Numbered from the stretch's first letter, positions 1 through 8,922 are shown. The stretch is DNA of 64,000 bases from Mesoaciditoga lauensis cd-1655R = DSM 25116 (GCF_000745455.1 NZ_JQJI01000009.1:1-64000); one strand, 5' to 3'. Translations and numbers: made by a program. The notes: a model not told the origin generated them from the sequence alone.

Positions 1-1
1 T

Positions 2-664
2 AACAACATGAATGAACCCGCGGATGAGATAACAGATGGAGATATTTCTGAGGTAGTTAGGAAATGCATGAAGACGAATGCGAATGAGAGATACCTCAAT
101 TGTTACGAATTGTTAGAAGAAAAAATTTTTCAAGATCCTCAAAGTATTTCTTTGCCACCCCCTTTCGCAAATTCTTTTCCAAATGAAGAATCACAGACTT
201 ATAAGAGCACAAAAATAGTAAATAGCTCAGCTATAGCAGCTTTTATATTTGGAATGATGGCTATTCTATTAGCACTTTTATCTCCTTTTCTTTTTTCATT
301 ACCTTTGACAGTGGAAATGGCTAAGAAAATTATAATTTATATAATCTTTTTGGGGATACTTCCAATGCTTATGATTATTTTCTTCATTTATTTAGTAAAA
401 AAAGGAGAAAATTATGCTGGAGATTTGATTATCATGTTTTTTCTATCTTTCCTTTTGCTCTTTATTGCACCATTTTTGAAGTTAATAATCATCTCATTGA
501 TCTTGCTTAGTGTACCAATTTTTTCATCTTTTTATAGCATAAAAGGTTTTTTGAAGTCACGCCTAATAGGCGGAAAAGGTAAAGTTTTTTCAATGATAGG
601 TTTTTTAGGAGGCGTAGTAGATACTCTTATATTTGTACTTCATTTTACCAACATTAAGTGGTGA
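2..664 (+). CDS. C-terminal part of a membrane-anchored Ser/Thr protein kinase-like protein (5' truncated by window edge)
   Basis: The reading frame is open to the window edge, so the gene starts upstream and 220 codons are visible. The first ~40 residues (ISEVVRKCMKTNANERYLNC) resemble the last helix of a eukaryotic-type protein kinase domain, subdomain XI, where an Arg in a 'kC...n.ReRy' context is usual. A short hydrophilic linker follows, then about four to five hydrophobic segments (roughly residues 75-100, 110-135, 140-185 and 195-215). This suggests a cytoplasmic kinase domain tethered by a multi-pass membrane region. The catalytic motifs lie outside the window, so activity cannot be judged. 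The kinase assignment rests on one short segment and is moderate. Confidence 0.55.
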   Translation, partial: NNMNEPADEITDGDISEVVRKCMKTNANERYLNCYELLEEKIFQDPQSISLPPPFANSFPNEESQTYKSTKIVNSSAIAAFIFGMMAILLALLSPFLFSLPLTVEMAKKIIIYIIFLGILPMLMIIFFIYLVKKGENYAGDLIIMFFLSFLLLFIAPFLKLIIISLILLSVPIFSSFYSIKGFLKSRLIGGKGKVFSMIGFLGGVVDTLIFVLHFTNIKW

Positions 665-909
665 TGTGTGCATGTTATGCTATGAATTAAAAGCATTCAA
701 TCAAGTACAAATCTCTTTACAAAAAAGGAAATGGGGAGGATAAATTTAAATCACAAATCACCGTTACATATTCGCTTGAATATATTTCCGCATCGTCATT
801 ATAAAAAGGCAGTTAGGTTAAAAAGTTGTTGATTCATGATCTTGCGGTATTATCCAAATTATCAAAAATTAGTTGCCGCTTTTTGAACTTTGAATTTTCG
901 AACATTCTC
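665..909. other. AT-rich intergenic stretch, nothing recognised
   Basis: This lies between the kinase-like gene and the promoter of the cobalamin riboswitch. I found no convincing ORF, repeat or terminator hairpin here. Confidence 0.5.
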
Positions 910-938
910 TTGAAAAAAAGATAAGAGCGTGGTAGAAT
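910..938 (+). promoter_or_regulatory. sigma70-type promoter of the btu operon
   Basis: The -35 box TTGAAA (910-915) is followed by a 17 bp spacer and the -10 box TAGAAT (933-938). The predicted start, near 945, coincides with the first paired base of the cobalamin riboswitch at 946. Confidence 0.7.
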
Positions 939-945
939 AATTTTG

Positions 946-1098
946 GAAACAGGTACGAGAAGTTTAAAAGGGAAGACCGGTGAAAATCCGGCGCGGTCCC
1001 GCCACTGTAATCGGGGACGACATCTGCACGATGCCACTGGGAAAACCGGGAAGGCGTGGATGGAGGAAGAACCGAGAGCCAGGAGACCTGCCTGTTTC
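946..1098 (+). ncRNA. Cobalamin (adenosylcobalamin) riboswitch
   Basis: This is a classic cobalamin riboswitch aptamer. The closing stem is perfect: GAAACAGG (946-953) pairs with CCTGTTTC (1091-1098). The conserved core GGTCCCGCCACTGTAA lies near 995-1010, GATGCCACTGG near 1030-1040, and the B12 box AGCCAGGAGACCTGCC near 1078-1092. It lies directly upstream of btuFCD. A terminator follows at 1151-1180, so ligand binding is expected to switch transcription of the importer off. A 67-residue ORF across this region is a by-product of the RNA. Confidence 0.96.
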
Positions 1099-1150
1099 TA
1101 GATACCCTCCCACTCGGAGAAAGTGTGTGGTATGGTTAAAAAGGGAAACC

Positions 1151-1180
1151 AGCCGACTTCAAAGTCGGCTTTTATTTTTT
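1151..1180 (+). terminator. Riboswitch-controlled intrinsic terminator
   Basis: An 8 bp stem AGCCGACT/AGTCGGCT (1151-1158 with 1163-1170) and a four-base loop are followed by a T-rich run to about 1181. It sits between the cobalamin aptamer and the btuF Shine-Dalgarno. A second hairpin (about 1102-1133, ATACC with GGTAT) lies between aptamer and terminator and may take part in the switch. Confidence 0.85.
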
Positions 1181-1198
1181 TAAAAGGAGGTTTTTGCC

Positions 1199-2089
1199 GT
1201 GAAGAAATATCTATCATTTGTCTTGGTGCTTACTTTAACGTTCACATTGCTCTTTGCCGTGCAATACCCGCTAACATTGGTGGATGATGCTGGCCATGCT
1301 GTCACTTTTGAAAATGCGCCTCAACGTGTTATAAGTGCAGCACCTTCCATAACGGATTTTTTACTTGAGCTCGGTTATTCCAAGAACATCGTGGGAGTCA
1401 CAAAATATGATTCTTACACAAAAGCCACGAATATTGGTCTTATGTACCCATTGAACATGGAGAAGATTCTTTACTTAAAGCCGGACGTGGTCTTCATGTT
1501 TGGTGGATTCCAACTTTCGCAGTACCAACGCCTTTCAAAAATAGGCGTGAAAGCATTCGTTTTAAATGCAAACAATCTCGATGGAGTGTACAGAGATTTG
1601 ATGGATGTGGCAACCATCATGGGAGACCCCCAGAAAGGCCAAAAGCTTGTTTCTTCTTTGGAAGAAAAGGTCTTAAAGATCTCAAAAGCGGCTTACAACA
1701 TTCCCATAGACAAAAGACCAAAAGTTTTTTACGGCACGCCAGGTAAACAGATATGGACTGCCGGAATGGGCTCTTTTTTAAACGAGGTCATATCATTGGC
1801 TGGAGGAGTTAACGTTACAGGTAATTACGCAGGCCCGAATGGATGGCTGCCCGTAAGTCCAGAGTTTGTTGTCGCTCAAAATCCAGATGTCATTTTGGTT
1901 CCTTACTTTGCTCCTAATGGACAGAAAGCAGCTGTTAAAGCGTTTGAAAGCTATCCGGCGTTTAAAAATCTCAAAGCGGTTAAAGAAGGACATGTTTACG
2001 CCATAGATGGAAATGTCGCATCGCAGCCTAACACAAAACTTGTGGGGCTGTTGGAAGAACTTTACAACATTTTCAGCAAGTTATGGTGA
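1199..2089 (+). CDS. btuF: Cobalamin ABC transporter substrate-binding protein (BtuF family)
   Basis: This is a periplasmic-binding-type protein of 296 residues that captures cobalamin or a precursor and delivers it to BtuC. The GTG start at 1199 lies 8 nt after AAGGAGG (1184-1190). Residues 1-20 form a signal peptide with no lipobox Cys. The mature part begins with the typical 'PLTLVDDAGHAVTFENAPQR' opening, and 'RVISAAPSITDFLLELG' and 'KPDVVFMFGG' are hallmarks of the BtuF/FhuD fold (PF01497). The stop overlaps the btuC start (ATGGTGA), which implies translational coupling. The upstream cobalamin riboswitch makes cobalamin the likely ligand rather than ferric siderophore, although the fold is shared. 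Confidence 0.88.
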   Translation: MKKYLSFVLVLTLTFTLLFAVQYPLTLVDDAGHAVTFENAPQRVISAAPSITDFLLELGYSKNIVGVTKYDSYTKATNIGLMYPLNMEKILYLKPDVVFMFGGFQLSQYQRLSKIGVKAFVLNANNLDGVYRDLMDVATIMGDPQKGQKLVSSLEEKVLKISKAAYNIPIDKRPKVFYGTPGKQIWTAGMGSFLNEVISLAGGVNVTGNYAGPNGWLPVSPEFVVAQNPDVILVPYFAPNGQKAAVKAFESYPAFKNLKAVKEGHVYAIDGNVASQPNTKLVGLLEELYNIFSKLW

Positions 2090-3087
2090 AGTTCAAAGGG
2101 GGAAGGGTATTTCTTTTGACCCTTCCCGTTTTGGTGATATTCGTATTTTTGAATTTGGCATTTGGCTCTGTTTACATTCCCATCCCAGATATCTTTAAAA
2201 GCCTGGTGGGTATGAAAGTTTCCAACGTTCAAAATATCATCATAATGCAATTACGCCTCCCAAGAATTCTGCTTGGATTAGGCGTGGGTGCAGCATTAGC
2301 ATCGACCGGTAACGCTTTTCAAGCCATGATGAAAAATCCATTGGCCGACCCATACATCCTTGGAGTTTCATCTGGGGCAGCATTCGGTGCTATCCTCATA
2401 AACGTTTTAGCCCAAATGTACAATCCAAATTTGATATTTTACACATGGATATTCGCTTTTATATTCGGAATAACGGCAGCTGCAATAACTTACCTTGTGG
2501 CAAGAAAAAATGGCAAGTTACCGGTAACGGAACTGATTCTAAGTGGCGTAATGGTAAATCTTCTTTTCAGTGCGGGCGTTACCTTTCTCATCGTTTACGG
2601 TTGGAGAAACGTTCAGATGACATCTTTTTGGCTTTTGGGAAGTTTGGCAGGGAGTGGATGGAATTCCGTCTTGTTCGTTGGAATAGTTTCAACGGCAATT
2701 TCCACGTTTTTCACTTTGATCGGGAAATATCTTAATGCCATGACGGTTGGAGAAGAAGAAGCTATACACGTAGGTGTTAGGGTTGAAATGCTAAAATTAA
2801 CGGTTTTTGTCGTCGGAACATTTGCCACCGCTGTAGCGGTTTCTGCATCTGGTATCATAGGCTTCGTCGGGTTGATAATGCCGCATATGGCCAGGCGGCT
2901 ATTTGGCACAGATCACAGAATATCCATGCCTGCCAGTGCCGTTTTAGGAGGAGTTTTTTTGGTCGTATGTGATTCCATAGCGAGAACAGCCTTTACTCCT
3001 GCCGAAATGCCAATAGGAACGATCACAGCTTTGATCGGATCGCCGGTATTTATATACATCCTTAGGAGGCGAAAGGAAATTGTGTGA
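2083..3087 (+). CDS. btuC: Cobalamin ABC transporter permease (BtuC/FecCD family)
   Basis: This is a 334-residue multi-pass membrane protein of the FecCD/BtuC family, which forms the channel of the vitamin B12 importer as a homodimer. Family segments visible include 'RLPRILLGLGVGAALASTGN' near residue 62, 'NPLADPYILGVSSGAAFGA' near 93, and 'GFVGLIMPHMARRLFGTDHR', the loop that contacts the ATPase, near 260. The length is normal for the family. The ATG at 2083 overlaps the btuF stop, and the 3' end overlaps the btuD start. Confidence 0.92.
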   Translation: MVKFKGGRVFLLTLPVLVIFVFLNLAFGSVYIPIPDIFKSLVGMKVSNVQNIIIMQLRLPRILLGLGVGAALASTGNAFQAMMKNPLADPYILGVSSGAAFGAILINVLAQMYNPNLIFYTWIFAFIFGITAAAITYLVARKNGKLPVTELILSGVMVNLLFSAGVTFLIVYGWRNVQMTSFWLLGSLAGSGWNSVLFVGIVSTAISTFFTLIGKYLNAMTVGEEEAIHVGVRVEMLKLTVFVVGTFATAVAVSASGIIGFVGLIMPHMARRLFGTDHRISMPASAVLGGVFLVVCDSIARTAFTPAEMPIGTITALIGSPVFIYILRRRKEIV

Positions 3088-3931
3088 AATAGAAGTAAGA
3101 AATTTGGAGTATTCGTATTACGGAATGAATAAAAAAGCGTTGGATGGCGTAAACTTTTCCGTTTGCAAGGGGGAATTCGTGGGGATAATAGGCCCAAACG
3201 GTTCCGGAAAAACCACGCTGGTTAAAGCGTTAACATCCATTTTGCCTTATAAAGGTAGCGTGCGAATTAAGGGTAAAGAAGTAAGGGAATATTCAAAAAA
3301 GGAATTTGCTCGTATCGTTGGCGTAGCCTCCCAGGAGTTCATCCCGGCTTACGATATGAAAGCAAAAGAAATAGTGGAGATGGGTAGAATCCCTTACACA
3401 GGAATTTTGGGAAAGTTGTCTTTTGAAGATGAAAAAGTTGTTGAAGATGCTTTTAAAATATTGGAAATAGAAAACCTGATGAATAGAATGTTCTACTCGT
3501 TAAGCGGCGGAGAAAGGCAAATGGTGTATGCTGCAAAAGTATTTGCTCAGGATCCTGAGATATTAATTTTAGATGAGGCAAGCGCCCATCTGGATATAGG
3601 GCATGTTGAAACGTTGCTCAACAAGATATTGAAGACCTTTAAAAAGGGTGGTAGAACCGTCTTGGCGACTTTTCACGATATAAACCAGGCGATAATGTTT
3701 TCAGACAGATTGATAGTCATGAAAAACGGAAAGATATTCGCCCAAGGAGAACCTTCTGAGATTTTGACAGAAGAGCTCGTATACGAAGTATATGGAGCTT
3801 CTTGTTCGCTTGTTAGGCATCCAAAAAGTGGAAAGATCAGCGTGCTTATAGATTTGGAAGATGAACGAAATTCTTTTCGATCTCAAAATATCGAGAGCCT
3901 ATTTCAGAATTCTCAACAAGTTTTGAAATAA
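3080..3931 (+). CDS. btuD: Cobalamin ABC transporter ATP-binding protein (BtuD/FecE type)
   Basis: This is the ATPase subunit of 283 residues that powers BtuCF. Walker A is GPNGSGKTT (about residue 38), the signature is LSGGERQMV (about 140) and Walker B is ILILDEASAHLD (about 160). The H-loop His follows in 'ATFHDINQ'. The start is TTG at 3080, placed 10 nt after AGGAGG (3064-3069) and overlapping the btuC stop. The C-terminal ~30 residues after 'SVLIDLEDE' are poorly conserved-looking, and the last 86 bp overlap the convergent gene on the minus strand. An in-frame TTG start is less usual but is the only one compatible with the Shine-Dalgarno. Confidence 0.9.
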   Translation: MCEIEVRNLEYSYYGMNKKALDGVNFSVCKGEFVGIIGPNGSGKTTLVKALTSILPYKGSVRIKGKEVREYSKKEFARIVGVASQEFIPAYDMKAKEIVEMGRIPYTGILGKLSFEDEKVVEDAFKILEIENLMNRMFYSLSGGERQMVYAAKVFAQDPEILILDEASAHLDIGHVETLLNKILKTFKKGGRTVLATFHDINQAIMFSDRLIVMKNGKIFAQGEPSEILTEELVYEVYGASCSLVRHPKSGKISVLIDLEDERNSFRSQNIESLFQNSQQVLK

Positions 3932-4532
3932 CTTGCTGAACAGTTGAGTCTAACGCGAATGATTGAACTTTCACGGATACACCTTTTACGAAGTAAAGCG
4001 TCTTCTTTTTAACGTCCACTTCCAATATTTTCTTTCTAAACCACACTGGATAGGAAAGAATCGTGCCTATTTCTTTTACAATCATGGGGTTTATGATTCT
4101 ATCATTGTTGAGATTTAAAGAGTCTATGTCAAAAAAGATCGTGTATCCCGTTGCCTTATACAAAGCCGCTTTTGGTACTTCCAGAAGAAAATACCCATCT
4201 TTAGAAGCCAAAAAGTATTTTTCATTTGCATAAATTATGCAGACGATGCTTCTTTCTTTTATATCCAGTAACGCCCTTCCGTTCCCAACATAGTTAAGGG
4301 TATACGATTTTATGAAAGGATCGGATGGTATCGTTAATTTTGAAAGATGGACTCCGCCTATCGGCATAACTTTCAACTTCAAATAAGAGGGGTTTAAATA
4401 TTTCAACCCCTCAATCTGTAAGTTGTACACAATTGGATCGAAGTTCAAAGCTAAAACTTCTTTGACCACGAATAGAACTACGAAAAAACCTATTATTCCC
4501 ATTACAAAGCGTATTCGTGCCGCGAAGTCCAT
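3846..4532 (-). CDS. Membrane-anchored FtsQ/DivIB-like protein (tentative)
   Basis: This is a 228-residue protein with a short cytoplasmic N-terminus and one transmembrane segment (about residues 10-30), followed by an extracytoplasmic region. 'LNPSYLKLKVMPIGGVHLSKL' resembles the start of a POTRA domain, and 'LLDIKERSIVCIIYANEKYF' followed by 'LASKDGYFLLE' matches the layout of the FtsQ beta domain ('erP.a.i......lvd.dG.vl'). FtsQ/DivIB scaffolds the divisome. It begins 8 bp after gyrB and is probably cotranscribed. The identification rests on topology and weak motifs, so another single-pass envelope protein remains possible. Its 3' end overlaps btuD. Confidence 0.5.
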   Translation of the reverse strand: MDFAARIRFVMGIIGFFVVLFVVKEVLALNFDPIVYNLQIEGLKYLNPSYLKLKVMPIGGVHLSKLTIPSDPFIKSYTLNYVGNGRALLDIKERSIVCIIYANEKYFLASKDGYFLLEVPKAALYKATGYTIFFDIDSLNLNNDRIINPMIVKEIGTILSYPVWFRKKILEVDVKKKTLYFVKGVSVKVQSFALDSTVQQVISKLVENSEIGSRYFEIEKNFVHLPNL

Positions 4533-4540
4533 TTTAAACC

Positions 4541-6457
4541 TTACACGTCTATGTTCGTTGCGTTTAAAGCGTGTCTTGTTATGAAATCTCTCCTGCTTTC
4601 CACGTCGTTTCCCATCAGTATTCTAAACACGTCGCTTGCGTATTCAGCATCTTCTATCTCTATTTTCATCATCTTTCTCGTCTCTGGATTCATGGTTGTT
4701 TCCCACAGCTGTTCTGGGTTCATCTCACCGAGGCCTTTGTATCTTTGAACATCGAATTTCTGGTTTTTCGATTTGAGATCGTCAACGATCTCTCTCAGCT
4801 CTTCATCGCTGTACGCGTAAGCATGATTTTTACCAAACGTTATCTTGTAAAGCGGTGGAACGGCGGAATAAACCTTTCCCTCTTCCAAGAGAGGCCTCAT
4901 GTATCTGTAGAAAAGTGTCAACAGCAAAGTTCTTATATGAGCGCCATCCACATCGGCATCGGTCATTATCACTATTCTATCGTATCTCAATTTAGAGATA
5001 TCAAAGTCTTCACCGATGTTTGTTCCCAAAGCTACGATTATGTTGTTTATTTGCTCATTCTTGAGGAGCCTTTCCATGCTTGCCTTTTCCACATTCAATA
5101 TCTTACCTCTAAGTGGAAGAATGGCTTGAAGGTTTCTATCTCTTCCTTGTTTTGCAGAACCTCCTGCCGAGTCTCCCTCAACGATGAATATTTCCGAATT
5201 CTCTTTTCCGCTCATCGTGCAGTCAGCGAGCTTTCCAGGCAAGGACGTGTTTTCGAGCGCGCTCTTTCTTCTTACCAACTCACGAGCTTTTCTAGATGCT
5301 ATGCGAGCGGCCAACGCTTGAGATATCCTTTCAAGGATTCTCTTCAAATTCTTCTGATCCAATTCCAAAATTTCCGGCAATTTATCCTGCATTACGGAAT
5401 TCACAACATCTGTAACTTCTTCATTTCCAAGTTTTGCCTTCGTTTGGCCTTCAAATTGTGGTTCTGGAACTTTTACGCTTAAGACGGCGACAAGTCCCTC
5501 ACGCGTGTCGTTTCCTTTGAAATTTTCGGAATCTTTTTTCAAAATGCCAAGCCGCCTGGCAAAATCGTTCATGATTCTTGTTAGACTCCAATGAAAAGCT
5601 GTTACATGTGTTCCACCTTCAACGGTGTTTATGTTGTTAACGAAGGCCACAAGGTTTTCGTCATAGTTGTTTGTGTAAGTGAAAGCGCATTCAACTTCTA
5701 CGCCATCTTTTTTGCCGGTGAAATAAATTGGATTCTCAACGATAAGCTTGGAATTCTTGGAAAGATATTTGACAAACTCGATTATTCCACCTTCGTAGTG
5801 AAAGATTTTTCTATAGGGTTCCTCTTCTCTTGAATCAACGAATTCTATGGTAAGGTTTTTGTTCAAAAATGCGAGCTCCATCAAGCGGTGTTCTACTATT
5901 CTTCTATCGAACTCAATGGTTCTGAATATTTCGGAATCGGGCTTGAATATACTTTTCGTGCCACTGCCTTGTGCTTCACCTATGATTTTCACGGGTTCAA
6001 GTGGCACGCCCCGCTCGTACTTTTGGTAATAGATCTTTCCGTTTCTTTTTACGTAAACTTCCATCCATTCACTTAAAGCGTTGACAACGCTAGCGCCAAC
6101 ACCGTGAAGCCCTCCACTTACCTTATAGGTGTTTTGGGAAAATTTGGCACCAGCGTGCAAATCCGTCATGACGACTTCAAGTGCGCTTTTATGCTCTTCC
6201 GGATGTTCATCTACAGGAATTCCTCTTCCATTGTCTTCGATTATCACAACCGATCCAGGAGTTATCTCAACTTTTACCCAGTCACAAAAACCGGCAGTTG
6301 CTTCGTCAACACTGTTATCTACTATTTCGTTTATGAGATGATGTAACCCAGCTGAACCGGTCGAACCTATGTACATTCCTGGCCTTTTTCTAACCGCCTC
6401 AAGGCCACGCAAAATCCTAATGCTTCCCGCATTGTAGTTGTAATTGTTGTTTTCCAT
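4541..6457 (-). CDS. gyrB: DNA gyrase subunit B
   Basis: This is the 638-residue ATPase and Toprim subunit of DNA gyrase, which introduces negative supercoils with GyrA. The GHKL ATPase motifs are clear: 'LRGLEAVRKRPGMYIGSTG', 'EIVDNSVDEA', 'EDNGRGIPVD' and 'KVSGGLHGVGASVVNALS'. The Toprim motifs 'IFIVEGDSAGGSAKQGRDR' and 'MTDADVDGAHIRTLLLTLFY' and the C-terminal 'QRYKGLGEMNPEQLWETTM' follow. The length is typical of short gyrB proteins without the enterobacterial insertion. The ATG at 6457 is preceded by GAGGTGTGAG. It could in principle be ParE, but neighbourhood and length favour GyrB. Confidence 0.95.
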   Translation of the reverse strand: MENNNYNYNAGSIRILRGLEAVRKRPGMYIGSTGSAGLHHLINEIVDNSVDEATAGFCDWVKVEITPGSVVIIEDNGRGIPVDEHPEEHKSALEVVMTDLHAGAKFSQNTYKVSGGLHGVGASVVNALSEWMEVYVKRNGKIYYQKYERGVPLEPVKIIGEAQGSGTKSIFKPDSEIFRTIEFDRRIVEHRLMELAFLNKNLTIEFVDSREEEPYRKIFHYEGGIIEFVKYLSKNSKLIVENPIYFTGKKDGVEVECAFTYTNNYDENLVAFVNNINTVEGGTHVTAFHWSLTRIMNDFARRLGILKKDSENFKGNDTREGLVAVLSVKVPEPQFEGQTKAKLGNEEVTDVVNSVMQDKLPEILELDQKNLKRILERISQALAARIASRKARELVRRKSALENTSLPGKLADCTMSGKENSEIFIVEGDSAGGSAKQGRDRNLQAILPLRGKILNVEKASMERLLKNEQINNIIVALGTNIGEDFDISKLRYDRIVIMTDADVDGAHIRTLLLTLFYRYMRPLLEEGKVYSAVPPLYKITFGKNHAYAYSDEELREIVDDLKSKNQKFDVQRYKGLGEMNPEQLWETTMNPETRKMMKIEIEDAEYASDVFRILMGNDVESRRDFITRHALNATNIDV

Positions 6458-6468
6458 CTCACACCTCT

Positions 6469-6756
6469 TTATATCAATCTTTTTACCCTTATTTTTTTTA
6501 AATCTATGCCTTTTTCTTTTAACGTTCTTAAGAATTTTGGCGCTTCAAATCTCACTTCAGAAAGTACAAGTGAGTCTTTTGTCCATACTTCTAAAGTTTT
6601 GTCGTTTGAAATAGAAACGTACGTTTTTGACGCCAAAAAATCTCCTACCATCTCTTTCCAGATGGAGTTGATCTTCACCCTCTTTTCTAATTCTGAAAAA
6701 AAAGGATTCGTACTTGATAAAGTTTTGAAGACTTTATCTATTCTGCGTTCAGACAC
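6469..6756 (-). CDS. DUF721/DciA-like protein
   Basis: This is a 95-residue protein of the DUF721 family. The N-terminal half has the 'KVFKTLSSTNPFF' and 'INSIWKEMVGDFLASKTYVS' pattern, including the conserved Trp and the 'vG..la' motif, followed by 'LEVWTKDSLVLSEVRFEAPK' and 'IRVKRL'. DUF721 proteins include DciA, a loader of the replicative helicase DnaB, and the family often sits beside recF or gyrB. It lies 11 bp upstream of gyrB in the same direction. The GTG start has no clear Shine-Dalgarno. A TATAAT-like box only a few bases upstream would fit a leaderless mRNA, but that is speculative. Confidence 0.7.
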   Translation of the reverse strand: MSERRIDKVFKTLSSTNPFFSELEKRVKINSIWKEMVGDFLASKTYVSISNDKTLEVWTKDSLVLSEVRFEAPKFLRTLKEKGIDLKKIRVKRLI

Positions 6757-6775
6757 GTTTTATTATATCATAAAA

Positions 6776-6815
6776 AACCTCTCTTGAGTCTTAATTTATC
6801 CTCTCAAGAGAGGTT
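6776..6815 (-). terminator. Intrinsic terminator of the amino acid ABC operon
   Basis: A perfect 13 bp inverted repeat AACCTCTCTTGAG (6776-6788) with its complement at 6803-6815 is followed, read on the minus strand, by a short T run. It lies just downstream of the permease gene ending at 6860 and just upstream of the dciA-like gene. Confidence 0.8.
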
Positions 6816-6859
6816 AACGGAAGCATATCACGCATGGGATATTTACGCTCTAAGGAAGA

Positions 6860-7522
6860 TCAAACACCAGGTATTTTTACGCGTTTTTCGACCGCTGAGA
6901 AGGTCCATGTTATCGCAAATATAACAAGCAAATATAACAGCGCTACACCCAGGAAAACGTTCATAAATTCGAAATTCCTGCTTGCAAAGAATTCTCCTTG
7001 AGCGGTTAATTCAGGCACGCCAACCAAATAGGCAAGTGAAGTGTATTTTACGAGATACACGAATTCATTTGTCCAAGATGGCAACACCTTTCTTAAAGCC
7101 TGAGGCATTATTATCGTCCTTATGGCCTGCCATTTTGTCATTCCCAACGAAAGCGCCGCTTTCAATTGTCCTTTCTCAACGGATTGCAGCGCCCCCCTTA
7201 TGTATTCAGCTTGATAAGCACCACTGTTCAAAGAAAAACTTATGATGGAAGCCGCCAGTGGTGAAAGGTGAATTCCTATTTGGGGGAGAGAAAAATAAAG
7301 AATGAATAGTTGGACCAACAATGGGGTCCCTCTTATTATTTCAACATATGCGGTGGAAAGGCCATAGGCCAATTTCTTTCCATACACCCTTTCAATAGCT
7401 ATGAAAATTCCTATTATGAATCCAAAAACTATTGAAACGGAGGCCAACACCAATGTGAATTTCAATCCTCCAATGAGAAGAGGAAAGCCTTGAATGAATA
7501 CGCTTATGAAATGATTCATCAT
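6860..7522 (-). CDS. Polar amino acid ABC transporter permease (second permease)
   Basis: This is a 220-residue inner-membrane permease of the HisM/GlnP family. It has about five transmembrane segments and the EAA loop '[20 protein letters not shown]' continuing '[18 protein letters not shown]'. It is the last gene of a four-gene operon (binding protein, permease, ATPase, permease) and overlaps the ATPase gene by 4 bp. Two different permeases suggest a heterodimeric channel like HisQM. The substrate, probably a polar or charged amino acid, cannot be deduced from the permease. Confidence 0.9.
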   Translation of the reverse strand: MMNHFISVFIQGFPLLIGGLKFTLVLASVSIVFGFIIGIFIAIERVYGKKLAYGLSTAYVEIIRGTPLLVQLFILYFSLPQIGIHLSPLAASIISFSLNSGAYQAEYIRGALQSVEKGQLKAALSLGMTKWQAIRTIIMPQALRKVLPSWTNEFVYLVKYTSLAYLVGVPELTAQGEFFASRNFEFMNVFLGVALLYLLVIFAITWTFSAVEKRVKIPGV

Positions 7523-8250
7523 TCTCTCCTGAATTTCGCGAGGAATTCGCGAGTTCTATCCTTTTCGGGGTGAAACAAAATCTTGTCAGGTGTTCCTTCC
7601 TCGATTATGTAACCATTTTCCATGAAGATTATCCTGTCGGCTATATCTCTTGCAAATGACATTTCATGTGTAACTATCAGCATCGTCATTCCCTCTTTGG
7701 CAAGATTACGCATAACTTCCAGAACTTCTCCAACCAACTCCGGATCAAGGGCAGATGTTGGTTCATCAAAAAGGATCAAATCCGGTTCCATTGCGAGCGC
7801 ACGCGCAATGCCCACTCTCTGCTTTTGTCCTCCAGAAAGTTCAGCTGGATAGGCGTCCATTCTGTCTTCAAGACCAACTTTTTTTAAGTTCTTTAAGGCT
7901 ATTTTTGTGGCCTTTTCCTTAGGGATCTTTTTGACTTTCCAAGGGCCTATTCGAACGTTGTCTAAAACGGTTAAATGGTTGAAAAGATTGAATTCTTGGA
8001 AAACCATACCTATCTTCTGTCTCATTTTCTCTATGTTCTTGGTTCTCACTATGCTCTCGCCATCCAACAATATGTCTCCTTCATCTGGAGGGGTGAGCAT
8101 GTTTATGCAGGCCAACATCGTCGATTTTCCAGTACCAGATGGCCCAATAACGACGACTGTTTCACTTTTATCCATGGAGAAAGATATGCCCTTCAAGATC
8201 TCTTTGTCGCCGTACCGTTTTTTCAAGTTTTTAACTTCAAGAAGCTTCAT
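7519..8250 (-). CDS. Polar amino acid ABC transporter ATP-binding protein (GlnQ/HisP family)
   Basis: This 243-residue ABC ATPase has Walker [10 protein letters not shown] (about residue 36), Q-loop '[17 protein letters not shown]', signature [15 protein letters not shown] (about 138) and Walker [17 protein letters not shown] (about 158), with the H-loop His in '[13 protein letters not shown]'. The '[11 protein letters not shown]' and '[14 protein letters not shown]' forms are typical of the polar amino acid uptake family. It overlaps both flanking permease genes by 4 bp and is therefore translationally coupled. Confidence 0.94.
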   Translation of the reverse strand: MKLLEVKNLKKRYGDKEILKGISFSMDKSETVVVIGPSGTGKSTMLACINMLTPPDEGDILLDGESIVRTKNIEKMRQKIGMVFQEFNLFNHLTVLDNVRIGPWKVKKIPKEKATKIALKNLKKVGLEDRMDAYPAELSGGQKQRVGIARALAMEPDLILFDEPTSALDPELVGEVLEVMRNLAKEGMTMLIVTHEMSFARDIADRIIFMENGYIIEEGTPDKILFHPEKDRTREFLAKFRRE

Positions 8251-8918
8251 GCTCTTTCAACTCCCCTAACTTCATATCCCGGAATGGAGAATTTTTTCTC
8301 CACGCTGAATATGAATTTGTTTGTTCCAAAAGTTATGATGAAATATATGGCCGCACACATGGAATAAATAAGAAGAGGTTCATATGTGGTGGAAACTATG
8401 TAAGTGCCTTCTCTGAGAAGTTCCGTAACCCCCAAAGCGTAAGCGATGGAAGTGTCTTTTAAGACGATGGTGAATTCGTTGGTCAAGGGTGCAATGGAGA
8501 ACCTTAACGCTTGAGGGAATGTGATGTGGAAAAACGTTTGGACACCAGTCATCCCCAACGATTTGGCCGCAAGAACTTGTCCGCGAGAAACAGCCAGAAG
8601 AGCTCCCCTAAATATCTGTGATTGGTAAGCTGAGCTTCTTATTCCCAAAGAGATCACCGCTGCCACAAATGGATCAAATCTAATTCCTATTGTGGGAAAT
8701 CCGAAAAACACTATGAACATTATTACAAGAATTGGAATGCTCCGGATGATCCTTTCGTAAGCTGTGGCAGTTATCTTTAACCAGGTGTTTCCGTAAACTT
8801 CTGCCAAAGCGATGAATATCGCCACCGCTGTTGCAAGAAAAAGAGAGGTAACGGTTAGCTCAACCGTTACCAATGTACCTCTTAACAGTACTGTAGTGGA
8901 GTCTATTAGAAACTGCAT
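8247..8918 (-). CDS. Polar amino acid ABC transporter permease (first permease)
   Basis: This is a 223-residue permease of the HisQ/HisM family with five predicted membrane segments. Its EAA loop reads '[20 protein letters not shown]' continuing '[25 protein letters not shown]'. It starts 4 bp after the binding-protein gene and overlaps the ATPase gene by 4 bp. It differs clearly in sequence from the second permease at 6860-7522, consistent with two non-identical subunits. Confidence 0.9.
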   Translation of the reverse strand: MQFLIDSTTVLLRGTLVTVELTVTSLFLATAVAIFIALAEVYGNTWLKITATAYERIIRSIPILVIMFIVFFGFPTIGIRFDPFVAAVISLGIRSSAYQSQIFRGALLAVSRGQVLAAKSLGMTGVQTFFHITFPQALRFSIAPLTNEFTIVLKDTSIAYALGVTELLREGTYIVSTTYEPLLIYSMCAAIYFIITFGTNKFIFSVEKKFSIPGYEVRGVERA

Positions 8919-8922
8919 GCCA

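Noticed and set aside
980-1183. Short ORF across the cobalamin riboswitch
   Set aside because: The sequence is explained base by base by the riboswitch aptamer and terminator.
4571-5482. 303-residue ORF on the plus strand inside gyrB
   Set aside because: It is fully antisense to the conserved gyrB coding sequence, with no ribosome site or recognisable domain.
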